Source: Streptomyces sp. NL15-2K (GTDB lineage Bacteria; Actinomycetota; Actinomycetes; Streptomycetales; Streptomycetaceae). Taken from it: 64,000 nucleotides of DNA. The notes under the pieces are model-generated. The model was not told the origin of the DNA. It worked only from the letters and a program-made list of their open reading frames with translations, and did not search any database. Location of the stretch: positions 6,801,501 to 6,865,500 of the forward strand of contig NZ_CP130630.1 in the NCBI RefSeq assembly GCF_030551255.1, in the 5' to 3' direction. The position numbers were made by a program, and so were the translations under genes. Each line of letters opens with the position of its first letter. The stretch's first letter is position 1. Positions 8,167 through 17,113 of the stretch are shown in pieces.

Positions 8167-10207
8167 TCAGCGCGGCTCGCGGAACACCTCGACCGCCCCC
8201 GCCGGCACGGCCGCCCGACTCCCGTCCGGCAGCACCACCTTCACCTCGGCGTCGGTGTGGTTGACGGCGAACCGGAACACCTCCGACTCGCCCTCCCGTA
8301 CGACGAGTTCGACATCGCGCGGAAGATCGGCAGGCGTGACCCCCGCATCCGCGAGCGCGAGATCCACCACCGCCGCCAGATCGGCGCCGGTCAGCCGGGT
8401 CGCCAGATACCAGGCCGCTCCATCGCCCAGCGCCCGCCGGGTGAGCGCCGGCCGTCCCGCCGTACGGCCGTCGGCGAACACGGCCACCGTCTCGCAGCCG
8501 TCGCCGGGGACGACGTACTCGGACCACACATCGGCCCGGAGTTCCCGGCGGTCCGGCGTGCCGTCCGGACACAGGCGTGCCAGGCTGCCCTCGGTCATGC
8601 GTACGGTGACGGTCTCGTCCGGCAGCAGCGGGTCGAACTCCTCGACGGTCAGCCCGAGCACGTCCCGCAGTGCGCCCGGGTACGGCCCGGGATGCACGGC
8701 GTCGTGCTCGTCGACGATGCCGGAGAAGAAGGAGACCAGCAGGGTGCCGCCGCGCGAGACGTACCGCTCCAGGTCGGCGGAGACGGAGACGGGCGCCGAG
8801 TACAGCTGGGGGACGACGAGGAGCGGGCAGCGCGCGGGATCCAGCTCCGACAGTCCGGCCGGCGGCACGAAGTCCACCGTCAGGTGGCGGTCGTACAACG
8901 CCTCGTAGAACGCGTCGAGCCGCTCCCGCGCGTCCAGGTCCTTGCTCGGCCGCCACTCCAGACCCTGCGCCCACCAGGAGTCCCACGACCAGACCATGGC
9001 CACGTCGGCGCGTGTGCGCGTCCCGCGCAGGTCCGCCAGGTCGGCGACCCGGCGGCCGAGATCGGTGACCTCCCGCCAGACCCGGGTCCCGGTACCCGCG
9101 TGCGGCAGCATCGACGAGTGGAACTTCTCCGCACCCCGCCGCGACTGCCGCCACTGGAAGAACAGCGCGCCCTCGGAGCCGCGGGCGACATGGCCGAGGG
9201 AGTTGCGGGCCATCTGGCCCGGCGTCTTGGCGGGGTTGCGCGGCTGCCAGTTGATGCCCGACGTGGAGTGTTCGAGCAGCAGCCAGGGCGCGCCGCCCGC
9301 GACCGAGCGGGTGAGGTCGGCGGCGAGGGCCAGGTTGACGTGGGTGCGGCGGCCGTCGGTGATCAGGTAGTGGTCGTTGGTGACGAGGTCGACCTCGCGG
9401 GCCCACGCCCAGTAGTCGACCGAGGAGCACTGACTGGGCGCGACCATGAAGTTGGTGGTCACGGGCACGCCGGGGGAGAGGCGGTGCAGGATGTCCCGCT
9501 CGGCGACGAAGTTGGCGCGGGCCTGGGAGTCCGCGAACCGCTGGAAGTCCAGCTGGTGGGCCGGGTTGCCCACCGTCGGCGTGGCCCGGGGCACCCCGAT
9601 CTCCTCCCAGTCGCCGTAGAGCTGGCCCCAGAAGGCGGTGCCCCAGGCCTGGTTGAGGGCGCCGAGCGTGCCGTAACGGTCCCGCAGCCAGACCCGGAAG
9701 GCGGCGGCGCAGGTGTCGCAGTAACAACCGAGGACCGGAGCGCCGTACTCGTTGTGGACGTGCCACAGCACCACGGCCGGATGGCCCCCGTAACGCGAGG
9801 CGATCCGCGAAGTGATCTCCGCCGCGGCCGCCCGGTAGTCCGGATCGGAGTGGCAGATCGCCCCGCGTGAGCCGAACGCCAGCCGCACCCCCTCCCGGGT
9901 CACCGGCAGCGCCTCGGGGTGCGCCCGGTAGAACCAGGCCGGCGGCACCACGGTCGGCGTCGCGAGGTCCACGTTGATCCCGGTCTCGTACAGCATCCCG
10001 ATGATCCGGTCGAGCCACTCGAAGTCGTACTCGCCGGGCCGCGGTTCGATCCGGGACCAGGCGAAGATGCCGAGCGATACCAGCGTCACGCCGGCCTCGC
10101 GCATCAGCCGTACGTCCTCCTCCCACACCTCCTGCGGCCACTGCTCGGGGTTGTAATCGCCCCCCGAAGGCGAGTGGCAGGCGGTCGTGCGGGGCGGCGG
10201 AGGGCAT
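8167..10207 (-). CDS. Beta-galactosidase (GH42), one-base frameshift near the N terminus
   Basis: A family 42 glycosidase that would release galactose from imported galacto-oligosaccharides. The core begins DYNPEQWPQEVWEEDVRLM; the acid/base Glu is in WHVHNEYGAP and the nucleophile Glu in WLLLEHSTSG. The trimer-domain and C-terminal beta regions are present, giving about 680 residues. The natural start seems to be ATG 10207 (GGGAG upstream), giving MPSAAPHDRLPLAFGG, but a run of six G on the coding strand at 10159-10164 puts this out of frame with DYNPEQWP. Five G would restore the family sequence FGGDYNPEQW. Either the run was misread or the gene is newly broken. No good alternative start exists in the downstream frame. 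Confidence 0.85.
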
Positions 10208-10257
10208 GCGGTGGCTCCCGGGGATGGGCAACGGTGACGGCGCAGATGACGCCGGTT

Positions 10258-10276
10258 TCTGTGATCGTGCACAGTA
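10258..10276. promoter_or_regulatory. Putative LacI-family operator, glycosidase side
   Basis: TCTGTGATCGTGCACAGTA is the exact reverse complement of 10356-10374. Its core TGTG-N6-CACA with central CG is a LacI-type half-site arrangement. It lies about 50 bases upstream of the GH42 start on the minus strand. The likely binder is the LacI regulator encoded at 13735-14763. Confidence 0.7.
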
Positions 10277-10330
10277 CGGGATACCGCCGACATCCATGAG
10301 CAACAAGTAGGTAACCCCAGCCCTCCGCCA

Positions 10331-10374
10331 TTGACAAGGGGCCGAAACAATTCTCTACTGTGCACGATCACAGA
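10331..10374 (+). promoter_or_regulatory. Importer promoter overlapped by the second operator
   Basis: A good -35 (TTGACA, 10331-10336) is followed after 17 bases by TCTACT as a possible -10 (10354-10359). The operator TACTGTGCACGATCACAGA (10356-10374) covers the -10 and start region, the expected position for repression. Transcription would read into the sugar-binding protein gene at 10492. The -10 is a by-eye choice. Confidence 0.6.
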
Positions 10375-10491
10375 GCCGCGCGGCCCTCGCGCCCAGCCCC
10401 TCGGTCACGTCCGCAGAACCTCCCCCCACGGCGGTTGCCGCGTACGCGGGACGTCGACGAGGTCGGCTCGTCCAAGTCAGGGGAGATGAAG

Positions 10492-11823
10492 ATGTCGATC
10501 CACCGCCGCCAGATCAGCAGGCGCAGCATTCTCGCCGGGGCCGCCGCCCTCGGCATCACCAGCACCCTCGCCGCCTGCGGCGGTTCCGACGACGAAGACT
10601 CCGGCGAGAGCAGCGGCCCGGTCAAGCTGACCTACTGGTCGTGGGCGCCGAACATGGAGAAGGTCGCCGCGATCTGGAACAAGAAGAACCCGGACATCAC
10701 GGTCACCGTCTCGAAGCAGGCCAGCGGCGGTGAGATCGTCTCCAAGCTGATCACCGCGAAGAAGGCCGGCAACGCCCCCGACCTCGTCCAGGCCGAGTAC
10801 CAGTCCCTGCCGACCCTGGTCTCCAACGACGTGCTCGCGGACATCTCGAAGTACGTCGGCGACGTCAAGTCCGAGTTCTCCGAAGGCCTGTGGGAGATGG
10901 TCACCCTCGGCACCGACGCCGTCTACGGTGTGCCGCAGGACTCCGCGCCGCTGATGTTCTACTACCGCGAAGACCTGTTCAAGGAGCACGGACTCAGCGT
11001 CCCCAAGACGTGGACGGAGTTCGCGGAGGTCGCCCGCGCCGCCAAGAAAGCCGTCCCGGACGCCTACCTGACCACCTTCTCCTCCAACGACCCGGGCCTG
11101 TTCGCGGGCCTCGCCCAGCAGGCCGGCGCCAAGTGGTGGACCGTCGACGGCAGCGGCAAGTGGACCGTCGGCATCGACGACGCCGCGACGAAGAAGGTCG
11201 CCGAGTTCTGGGGCGGCCTGGTCCAGGAGGGCGTCATCGACAACCAGCCGATGTACACCCCGGCCTGGAACAACGCCCTGAACAAGGGCACCCACCTCGC
11301 CTGGGTCTCCGCCGTGTGGGCGCCCGGCGTGCTGGTCTCCTCCGCCCCCGACACCCAGGGCAAGTGGCGCATGGCCCCGCTGCCGCAGTGGAAGGCGGGC
11401 GACAACGTCACCGGCAGCTGGGGCGGCTCCTCCACCGGCGTCTCCAGCGACTCGAAGCACGCCGAGGCCGCGGCCAAGTTCGTCCGCTGGATCAACACCG
11501 ACCCTCAGGCGCTGGCCGCCCTGGTCAAGGAGGTCGCCGTCTACCCGGCCGCCACGAAGGGCCAGACCGGCGACGTGCTCGCCACGCCCGCGTTCTTCCC
11601 GAACCAGAAGGACTTCTACACCACGGCCGCCGAGATCGCCGCGACCACGGCCGCCTCCGCCTGGGGCCCGAACGTCCAGACCGCCTACACCACCTTCCAG
11701 GACGGCTTCGGCAAGGCCACCAAGGCGAAGAAGGAGGCCCAGTTCGCCTCCGCCCTCAGCACCATGCAGTCCAAGACCTTCGACGACATGAAGAAGCAGG
11801 GCTTCGAGGTGACCGAGGCATGA
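10492..11823 (+). CDS. Sugar ABC transporter substrate-binding lipoprotein
   Basis: A 443-residue extracellular binding lipoprotein of the carbohydrate uptake (CUT1) type. The leader MSIHRRQISRRSILAG ends in the lipobox LAAC (Cys29), with a GGSDDEDSGES linker after it. Family marks include KLTYWSWAPNMEKVAAIWNK and the aromatic-rich pocket region YGVPQDSAPLMFYYREDLF. ATG 10492 has AGGGGAG about 6 bases upstream; the ATG at 10486 would have no spacer. Two permease genes follow with 4-base overlaps. No ATPase gene is here, so a shared MsiK-type ATPase probably energises the importer. Galactan oligosaccharides are the inferred cargo. Confidence 0.92.
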   Translation: MSIHRRQISRRSILAGAAALGITSTLAACGGSDDEDSGESSGPVKLTYWSWAPNMEKVAAIWNKKNPDITVTVSKQASGGEIVSKLITAKKAGNAPDLVQAEYQSLPTLVSNDVLADISKYVGDVKSEFSEGLWEMVTLGTDAVYGVPQDSAPLMFYYREDLFKEHGLSVPKTWTEFAEVARAAKKAVPDAYLTTFSSNDPGLFAGLAQQAGAKWWTVDGSGKWTVGIDDAATKKVAEFWGGLVQEGVIDNQPMYTPAWNNALNKGTHLAWVSAVWAPGVLVSSAPDTQGKWRMAPLPQWKAGDNVTGSWGGSSTGVSSDSKHAEAAAKFVRWINTDPQALAALVKEVAVYPAATKGQTGDVLATPAFFPNQKDFYTTAAEIAATTAASAWGPNVQTAYTTFQDGFGKATKAKKEAQFASALSTMQSKTFDDMKKQGFEVTEA

Positions 11824-12815
11824 CCAGCACTCCGCTCAAGGGCGCCGACCGCACCGCGGTCGGGCCCTTGGCGGACGGCACCGGCACCGCCCAGTCCGTC
11901 CGCCCCAGCCGCGCCAGCCGCCGAGGCCGCAGCGCACCGTACTGGTTCCTGGTGCCCACACTGGCCCTGTTCGCCGCCTTCACCCTCGTCCCGATCGGGT
12001 ACGCGATCTGGCTCAGCCTGCACAAGGTCAAGGTCAAGGGCATCGGACTCGGCAAGGGCGCCCGCGAGGAGGTCTGGAACGGCTTCGGCAACTACACGGC
12101 CGTACTCCAGGACTCCGAGTTCGGGCACAGCGTGCTGCGCGCCTTCGGCTACGGCCTCATCGTCATCCCGACGATGCTGGGCCTGGCGCTGATCTTCGCG
12201 CTCATGCTGGACACCCCCAAGGCGCGCAGCGCGCCCTTCGCACGGCTCGCGATCTTCCTGCCGTATGCCGTGCCCGGCATCATCGCCGCCCTGATGTGGG
12301 GCTTCCTCTACCTGCCGGACGTCAGCCCCTTCTACTACCTGCTGGACAAGTTCGGCCTGCCGCAGCCGGACCTCTTCGACGGCGGCAACCTCTACCTCTC
12401 CTTCGCGAACATCGCGGTCTGGGGCGGCACCGGCTTCAACATGATCGTCATCTACACCGCGCTGCGGGCCATCCCGCCGGACATCTACGAGGCGGCGCGG
12501 ATCGACGGGGCGTCCGACCTCAAGATCGCCCTCCGGATCAAGATCCCGATCGTCATGCCCTCGCTGGTGCTCACCTTCTTCTTCTCGGTGATCGCCACCC
12601 TGCAGGTGTTCACCGAGCCCATGGCCCTGAAGCCGCTCACGAACAACCTGCAGAGCACGTGGAGCCCGCTGATGGCCATCTACGACAGCGCCTTCCTGAA
12701 GTCCGACATCTACGGCGCCTCCGCCACCGCGGTCGTCCTGGCCCTGGCCACGTTCGTCCTCTCCTTCACCATGCTGCGCATCTCCGACCGCTACACCCGG
12801 GAGGACCGGGCATGA
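11820..12815 (+). CDS. Sugar ABC transporter permease, MalF type
   Basis: A 331-residue inner-membrane permease with about six membrane helices, the first at PYWFLVPTLALFAAFTLV. The EAA loop that contacts the ATPase reads YEAARIDGASDLKIALRIKI. Its ATG overlaps the binding-protein stop, and its own stop overlaps the next permease start, so the three genes are one coupled unit. It forms a heterodimer with the next gene product. Confidence 0.93.
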   Translation: MTSTPLKGADRTAVGPLADGTGTAQSVRPSRASRRGRSAPYWFLVPTLALFAAFTLVPIGYAIWLSLHKVKVKGIGLGKGAREEVWNGFGNYTAVLQDSEFGHSVLRAFGYGLIVIPTMLGLALIFALMLDTPKARSAPFARLAIFLPYAVPGIIAALMWGFLYLPDVSPFYYLLDKFGLPQPDLFDGGNLYLSFANIAVWGGTGFNMIVIYTALRAIPPDIYEAARIDGASDLKIALRIKIPIVMPSLVLTFFFSVIATLQVFTEPMALKPLTNNLQSTWSPLMAIYDSAFLKSDIYGASATAVVLALATFVLSFTMLRISDRYTREDRA

Positions 12816-13687
12816 CCCCCCTCACCCTCACCGCCGACGCCACCGGCAGGACCCGTGCGCGGCGCGTCGCCTGGGTCCCCACCCTCGTACTGATCCTCGG
12901 CGCGCTGTACTGCCTGATCCCCATCGCCTGGGTGGTCATCGCGGCGACCAAGGACCGGTCGGAGCTGTTCTCCACCTTCAGCTTCACCCCCGGCACCGGC
13001 TTCTTCGGCAACCTGGGCGACCTGACCTCCTACCGGGACGGCATCTACTGGCAGTGGATGGCCAACTCCGCCTTCTACGCGGGCCTCGGCGCCATCCTGT
13101 CCGCCGCGGTGTCGGCCGCCGGCGGCTACGCGCTCGGCCGGTTCGCCTTCCGCGGGCGGGAGTTCATCTTCAAGATGATCCTGGCCGGCGTGCTGGTGCC
13201 GAGCATCGTGCTGGCCGTACCGCAGTACCTGCTGCTGTCGAAGATGGGCATGGCCGACTCGTACTGGTCGATGCTGCTGCCGTCGATCCTCTCCCCGTAC
13301 GGCGTCTACCTGGTCCGCATCTACGCGGCCGCCGCCGTGCCCGCCGAACTCCTGGAGGCCGCCCGGATGGACGGCGCGAGCGAGTGGCGGATCTTCTCCC
13401 GGATCGCGGTGCCGATGATGATGCCGGGCCTGATCACGGTGTTCCTCTTCCAGTTCGTCGCCATCTGGAACAACTTCCTGCTGCCGTACGTGATGCTGGC
13501 CGACGACACCAAGTTCCCGCTCACCCTCGGGCTCTACACCCTGCTCGCCCAGGGCGCCTCGCAGCCCGCCCTCTACACCCTGGTCATCACCGGATGCCTG
13601 CTGGCGATCGTCCCGCTGATCGCGCTCTTCCTGGTGATCCAGCGGTTCTGGTCCCTGGATCTGTTGAGCGGCTCGGTCAAGTCCTGA
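12812..13687 (+). CDS. Sugar ABC transporter permease, MalG type
   Basis: A 291-residue permease with about six membrane helices. The EAA loop is LEAARMDGASEWRIFSRIAV, followed by the typical PGLITVFLFQFVAIWNNFLLP-like segment of MalG proteins. It overlaps the preceding permease by four bases. The LacI gene begins 47 bases after its stop and is probably cotranscribed. Confidence 0.93.
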   Translation: MTPLTLTADATGRTRARRVAWVPTLVLILGALYCLIPIAWVVIAATKDRSELFSTFSFTPGTGFFGNLGDLTSYRDGIYWQWMANSAFYAGLGAILSAAVSAAGGYALGRFAFRGREFIFKMILAGVLVPSIVLAVPQYLLLSKMGMADSYWSMLLPSILSPYGVYLVRIYAAAAVPAELLEAARMDGASEWRIFSRIAVPMMMPGLITVFLFQFVAIWNNFLLPYVMLADDTKFPLTLGLYTLLAQGASQPALYTLVITGCLLAIVPLIALFLVIQRFWSLDLLSGSVKS

Positions 13688-13734
13688 GATACGCATGGAC
13701 TGATGGACCGTATGAACTGTCACGAACGAGGAAC

Positions 13735-14763
13735 ATGACCACCAGCGCGAACGGACGCCGCAAACCGCCCACCATCCACGACGTGGCGCGGGAGGCGGGT
13801 GTGTCGCGGGGCACCGTCTCCCGCTTCCTGAACGGCGGCCGCTACGTCTCGCCGGCCGCCCGCCGGGCCGTGGAGGCCGCCATCAGGAAGACGGGGTACG
13901 TCGTCAACCGACATGCCCGCAGCCTGAGCACGGGACGTTCGGACTCGGTGGCCTTCTTGTTGACGGAGCCACAGGAGAAGTTCTTCGAGGACCCCAACTT
14001 CAACGTGCTGCTGCGCGGCTGCACCGAGCACCTCGCGCAGCACGACGTCCCGCTGCTGCTGATGCTGGCGGCCAGCGACGACGACCGGCGCCGGCTGACC
14101 CGGTACATCACTTCGGGTCATGTCGACGGCGTGCTGCTGGTCTCCAGCCACAGCGGCGACCCGGTGGCCGCCGAACTGCGGGACGCCGGCATCCCGTTGG
14201 TGGCCTGCGGCAAGCCGCTCGGGCTCGGTTCCAGGGTCAGCTACGTGGCGGCCGCCGACCGCGACGGCGCCCAGGAGATGGTCCGCCATCTGATCGCCGG
14301 CGGCCGCCGCCGCATCGGCATGGTCACCGGTCCGCTGGACATGCCGGGCGGCACGGACCGCCTGGCGGGCTACCGCGATGTGCTCATCGAGGCGGGGATG
14401 CCCTACGACCCGGCGCTGGTGGTGGAGGGTGACTACCGCCGCGCCGGCGGCGAGCGGGCCGCCCGTCGGCTGCTGGAGCAGGCTCCCGACATGGACGCCG
14501 TGTTCGTGGCGTCCGACCTGATGGCGCTGGGCGTCGTCAACACCCTTCAGCAGGCCGGGCGTTCGGTCCCCGATGACATCGCTGTCGGCGGTTTCGACGA
14601 CTCACCCGCCGCCACGGCCATCACCCCGGCCCTCACCACCATGCGACAGCCCTTCGACCGCATCAGCGCCGAGATGGTCCGCATGCTGCTCACCCAGATC
14701 GCGGGCGAGGACACGGCCGGGGTGATACTGCCGACGGAGCTGGTGGTGCGGGACTCCGCATGA
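13735..14763 (+). CDS. LacI-family transcriptional repressor of the galactan locus
   Basis: A 342-residue regulator. The N-terminal helix-turn-helix and hinge read TIHDVAREAGVSRGTVSRFL and then an RHARSL hinge segment; the remainder is a periplasmic-binding-protein-like effector domain with IPLVACGKPLG and ITPALTTMRQPF near the end. ATG 13735 follows GAGG. It lies at the end of the importer operon, and the paired 19-bp inverted repeats around the divergent promoter (10258-10276, 10356-10374) are its likely operators. A galacto-oligosaccharide inducer is inferred from the neighbours. Confidence 0.92.
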   Translation: MTTSANGRRKPPTIHDVAREAGVSRGTVSRFLNGGRYVSPAARRAVEAAIRKTGYVVNRHARSLSTGRSDSVAFLLTEPQEKFFEDPNFNVLLRGCTEHLAQHDVPLLLMLAASDDDRRRLTRYITSGHVDGVLLVSSHSGDPVAAELRDAGIPLVACGKPLGLGSRVSYVAAADRDGAQEMVRHLIAGGRRRIGMVTGPLDMPGGTDRLAGYRDVLIEAGMPYDPALVVEGDYRRAGGERAARRLLEQAPDMDAVFVASDLMALGVVNTLQQAGRSVPDDIAVGGFDDSPAATAITPALTTMRQPFDRISAEMVRMLLTQIAGEDTAGVILPTELVVRDSA

Positions 14764-14844
14764 GCGGGTAACCGGAGCAGCCGTCAACGCATGTGAAGGA
14801 AACAGCCGTCCGGTTCCCGTCGAGTCGGTGGGGCGTTCCATCCG

Positions 14845-14850
14845 TATTCT
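14845..14850 (+). promoter_or_regulatory. Candidate -10 box for a leaderless HAD transcript
   Basis: TATTCT ends six bases before the ATG at 14857, which would place transcription start at or next to the start codon. No Shine-Dalgarno sequence precedes that ATG. No convincing -35 box is visible. Leaderless messages are common in Streptomyces. Confidence 0.4.
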
Positions 14851-14856
14851 CTGATC

Positions 14857-15666
14857 ATGGCCGCACCCACCGCATATTCACTCATCGCCACCGACCTGGA
14901 CGGGTCACTGCTCCGAGGCGACGACACGCTCTCCGATCGGTCGCTCGCCGCGCTGGCGCGGGTGTCGGCGGCCGGTGCCCAGCACCTCGTGGTGACGGGC
15001 CGACCGGCGCCCCGAGTGCGGCCGCTCCTCGACGACCTGGGCAGCGAGGGGCTCGCGGTGTGCGGGCAGGGCGCGCAGGTGTACGACGCCGGCGCGGACC
15101 GTCTGCTGTGGTCGGTCACCCTGGACCGGGAGTTGGCCGAGACCGCGCTCGGCAAGATCGAGGCCGAGGTGGGGCAGGTGTACGCGGCCGTCGACCAGGA
15201 CGGCGTCGACGGCCTCACGCTCATCGAGCCCGGCTATCTGATGCCCCACCCGACCCTGCCCGCCGTACGGGTCGGCCGGCGCGACGACCTGTGGTCCGCG
15301 CCCATCAGCAAGGTCCTGCTGCGCCATCCCGACCTGTCCGACGACGAGTTGGCGGCGACGGCGCGCGGAGTGGTCGGTTCCCTCGCCACGGTCACCATGT
15401 CGGGCCCCGGGACCGTCGAACTCCAGCCATGCGGCATCACCAAGGCGACGGGGCTGGCCCTGGCCGCCGAACACCTCGGACTGGGACCCGGGCAGACCAT
15501 CGCCTTCGGGGACATGCCCAATGACATCCCCATGTTCGACTGGGCCGCCCACGGCGTCGCCATGGCCAACGCCCACCCCGAACTCAAGGCCGTGGCCGAC
15601 GAGGTCACCCTGTCGAACGAGGAGGACGGCATCGCCGTCGTCCTGGAGGGGCTCTTCCGCCGGTAG
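14857..15666 (+). CDS. HAD-superfamily hydrolase, Cof type
   Basis: A 269-residue haloacid dehalogenase-like phosphatase. Motif I is IATDLDGSLL (nucleophile Asp13, Asp15), motif II lies in LVVTGRPAP, motif III is the Lys in PISKVLL, and motif IV is IAFGDMPNDIPMF. The C2-type cap places it among Cof/SupH-like sugar-phosphate or FMN phosphatases; the substrate cannot be told. A strong hairpin follows immediately. It lies after the galactan locus but with its own promoter signal. Confidence 0.9.
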   Translation: MAAPTAYSLIATDLDGSLLRGDDTLSDRSLAALARVSAAGAQHLVVTGRPAPRVRPLLDDLGSEGLAVCGQGAQVYDAGADRLLWSVTLDRELAETALGKIEAEVGQVYAAVDQDGVDGLTLIEPGYLMPHPTLPAVRVGRRDDLWSAPISKVLLRHPDLSDDELAATARGVVGSLATVTMSGPGTVELQPCGITKATGLALAAEHLGLGPGQTIAFGDMPNDIPMFDWAAHGVAMANAHPELKAVADEVTLSNEEDGIAVVLEGLFRR

Positions 15667-15707
15667 GCCGGCGGTGCTGTTCGGTCAGGTGAACAGCACC
15701 GCCGGCC
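15666..15707 (+). terminator. Strong hairpin after the HAD gene
   Basis: A perfect 17-bp stem pairs 15666-15682 with 15691-15707 around an 8-base loop, starting at the last base of the stop codon. There is no U tract, which is usual for Streptomyces terminators. Confidence 0.8.
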
Positions 15708-15716
15708 GGACGGGTC

Positions 15717-15897
15717 CTAGGGCCTGTTGCGAAAGTCCCGCCTGCCCCGCGACGCCCGGCACGCGCTCTCGCCGCACCGGGCACAAGCCCAAGTACATCC
15801 AGTACGAGGGCTTGCGCCCGGCACGCCGAGAGCACGCACCGGACGCCGCGTGGCCCGCCCTCCGGGCGGACGACGGGACTTTCGCAACAGGCCCTAG
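15717..15897. mobile_element. MITE copy 1 (181 bp) with perfect 24-bp inverted ends
   Basis: The ends 15717-15740 and 15874-15897 are exact reverse complements and begin CTAGGGCCTGTTGCGAAAGT. No protein is encoded. The interior matches, in opposite orientation, the element at 24593-24812, including GGATGTACTTGGGCTT and TGCGTGCTCTCGGCGTGCCG. CTAG at both ends suggests duplication of a TA or CTAG target, as for IS5/IS630-type transposases acting in trans. The right-hand CTAG supplies the TAG stop of the LysM gene. Confidence 0.85.
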
Positions 15898-16652
15898 TAC
15901 GCGCCGAAGACGTTGTCGATCGAGCCGTACCGCGCGGCCGCGTAGTTGCAGGCGGCGGCGATGTTCGCGACCGGGTCGTACGGGTCGAAGGACGTGCCGG
16001 CCACGTGGTACGCGTTGAACGTCGGGTCGATCGTCTGGAGGAGCCCCTTGGAGGGGGTGCCCTTCGCGGCGTTGGAGTCCCAGTTGTTGATGGCCATCGG
16101 GTTGCCGGACGACTCACGCATGATGTTGCGGTGAATGCCCTCGTACGAGCCGGGGATTCCCTTCTGCGCCATGATGTCCATCGCCTGACGGATCCAGCCG
16201 TCGAGGTTGTTGGCGTACGTCTTGGCGGAGGCCTGGGTGACCTTGGCGACGGACTGGGCGGGCTTCTCGGCGGGCGCGGAGGCCTTGTCGGCGGTCTTGC
16301 CCGCCGTGCTCGCCTTCTTCGTCGTCCTGACCGTCAGCTCGAGACCCGCGTGGATCAGCCTGGGGTCGTCGCCGATGGCCTTGCGGTTGTCCTTGTAGAG
16401 CTGTCGCCAGCCGCCGGGGGTGTCGTATCGCTCCGCGATGCCGTAGAGCGTGTCGCCCTTGACCGTGGTGTACGTGACGGACTTGACCTGCTGTGCGGCC
16501 TGCGCGGTGGTGGGGGCCTTGGCCGGCTGTGCGGCGCTGGCGGCGGTCGCGCCCAGGAGCGGGAGGGCGAGGGCGGCGGTCCCGGTTCCGGCGGCGATGA
16601 CGCCTCGGATGAGCGGGCTGGTTCGGGGACGGCGGTGCTTACCTGCGGCCAT
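15894..16652 (-). CDS. Secreted LysM and lytic-transglycosylase-like cell-wall protein
   Basis: A 252-residue exported protein. A signal peptide (basic start, cleavage near ASA, about residue 40) is followed by a LysM peptidoglycan-binding domain (about 58-108, TYTTVKGDTLYGIAERY), a Lys/Ala/Thr linker and a C-terminal SLT-type domain (about 145-252). The catalytic Glu is in NIMRESSGNPMAIN, and GLLQTIDPTF is the usual substrate-groove motif. The long leader carries a c-di-AMP riboswitch. The stop codon TAG lies within the inverted end of a MITE, so native downstream sequence has been displaced. Confidence 0.9.
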   Translation of the reverse strand: MAAGKHRRPRTSPLIRGVIAAGTGTAALALPLLGATAASAAQPAKAPTTAQAAQQVKSVTYTTVKGDTLYGIAERYDTPGGWRQLYKDNRKAIGDDPRLIHAGLELTVRTTKKASTAGKTADKASAPAEKPAQSVAKVTQASAKTYANNLDGWIRQAMDIMAQKGIPGSYEGIHRNIMRESSGNPMAINNWDSNAAKGTPSKGLLQTIDPTFNAYHVAGTSFDPYDPVANIAAACNYAAARYGSIDNVFGAY

Positions 16653-16714
16653 GGCGCTGTTCCTCTCCGGCGCCTACGAGGTGAGCTGTCGGGTTCGGGC
16701 GGGAGTTGCCCGGC

Positions 16715-16868
16715 CGCGCCGCCTTGTGGCGATGCGACTTCACCCCTAGCCGTTCCGGTGCGACGTGCGTCGTCCGGCCCGGCGACTTACCTGGTTCCCC
16801 CGCTCCTGCCGTGCGAGTGTCTTCGTCGATGAGTCTCGGTCCGGGCGGCGGCAGGATTCGGCGTCCGC
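16715..16868 (-). ncRNA. ydaO/yuaA-type c-di-AMP riboswitch upstream of the LysM gene
   Basis: On the minus strand the leader contains GAATCCTGCCGCC, then GCAGGAGCGGGGGAACCAGG (GGGGGAACC near 16794-16802), and then GGCTAGGGGTGAAGTCGCA (GGGGTGAA at 16739-16746). These are the conserved blocks of the ydaO riboswitch, which in actinomycetes usually precedes cell-wall hydrolase genes and switches expression off when c-di-AMP is high. Limits are approximate because I folded it only by eye. Confidence 0.85.
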
Positions 16869-16869
16869 C

Positions 16870-17113
16870 CGACAGGCCGGGAACGTATGCGAGAGCACAC
16901 GCCAGGAACAAGTGGCGGACTCGCATGTCATGCCTTTTGACCTTGGTAGGAGGCGAATGCGGCACTTGATCCTTTGCTGCTGCCAAGCCTCAACTCGTGC
17001 GCGACGCAAGGGGAAGCGCGGGTGCGGTGAGGTGGAGCCATGAGAGGGTGCGAGTGACTCAACTCACGGGAATCCGCAAGAGCGGCAAATCGGGCAATGA
17101 GCCCAACTCATTG
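16870..17113. other. Non-coding interval upstream of the riboswitch
   Basis: About 240 bases without a supportable gene. It should contain the promoter of the riboswitch-LysM transcript (minus strand), but I could not choose -10 and -35 boxes with confidence. It is somewhat richer in A/T than its surroundings near 16915-16990. Confidence 0.5.
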
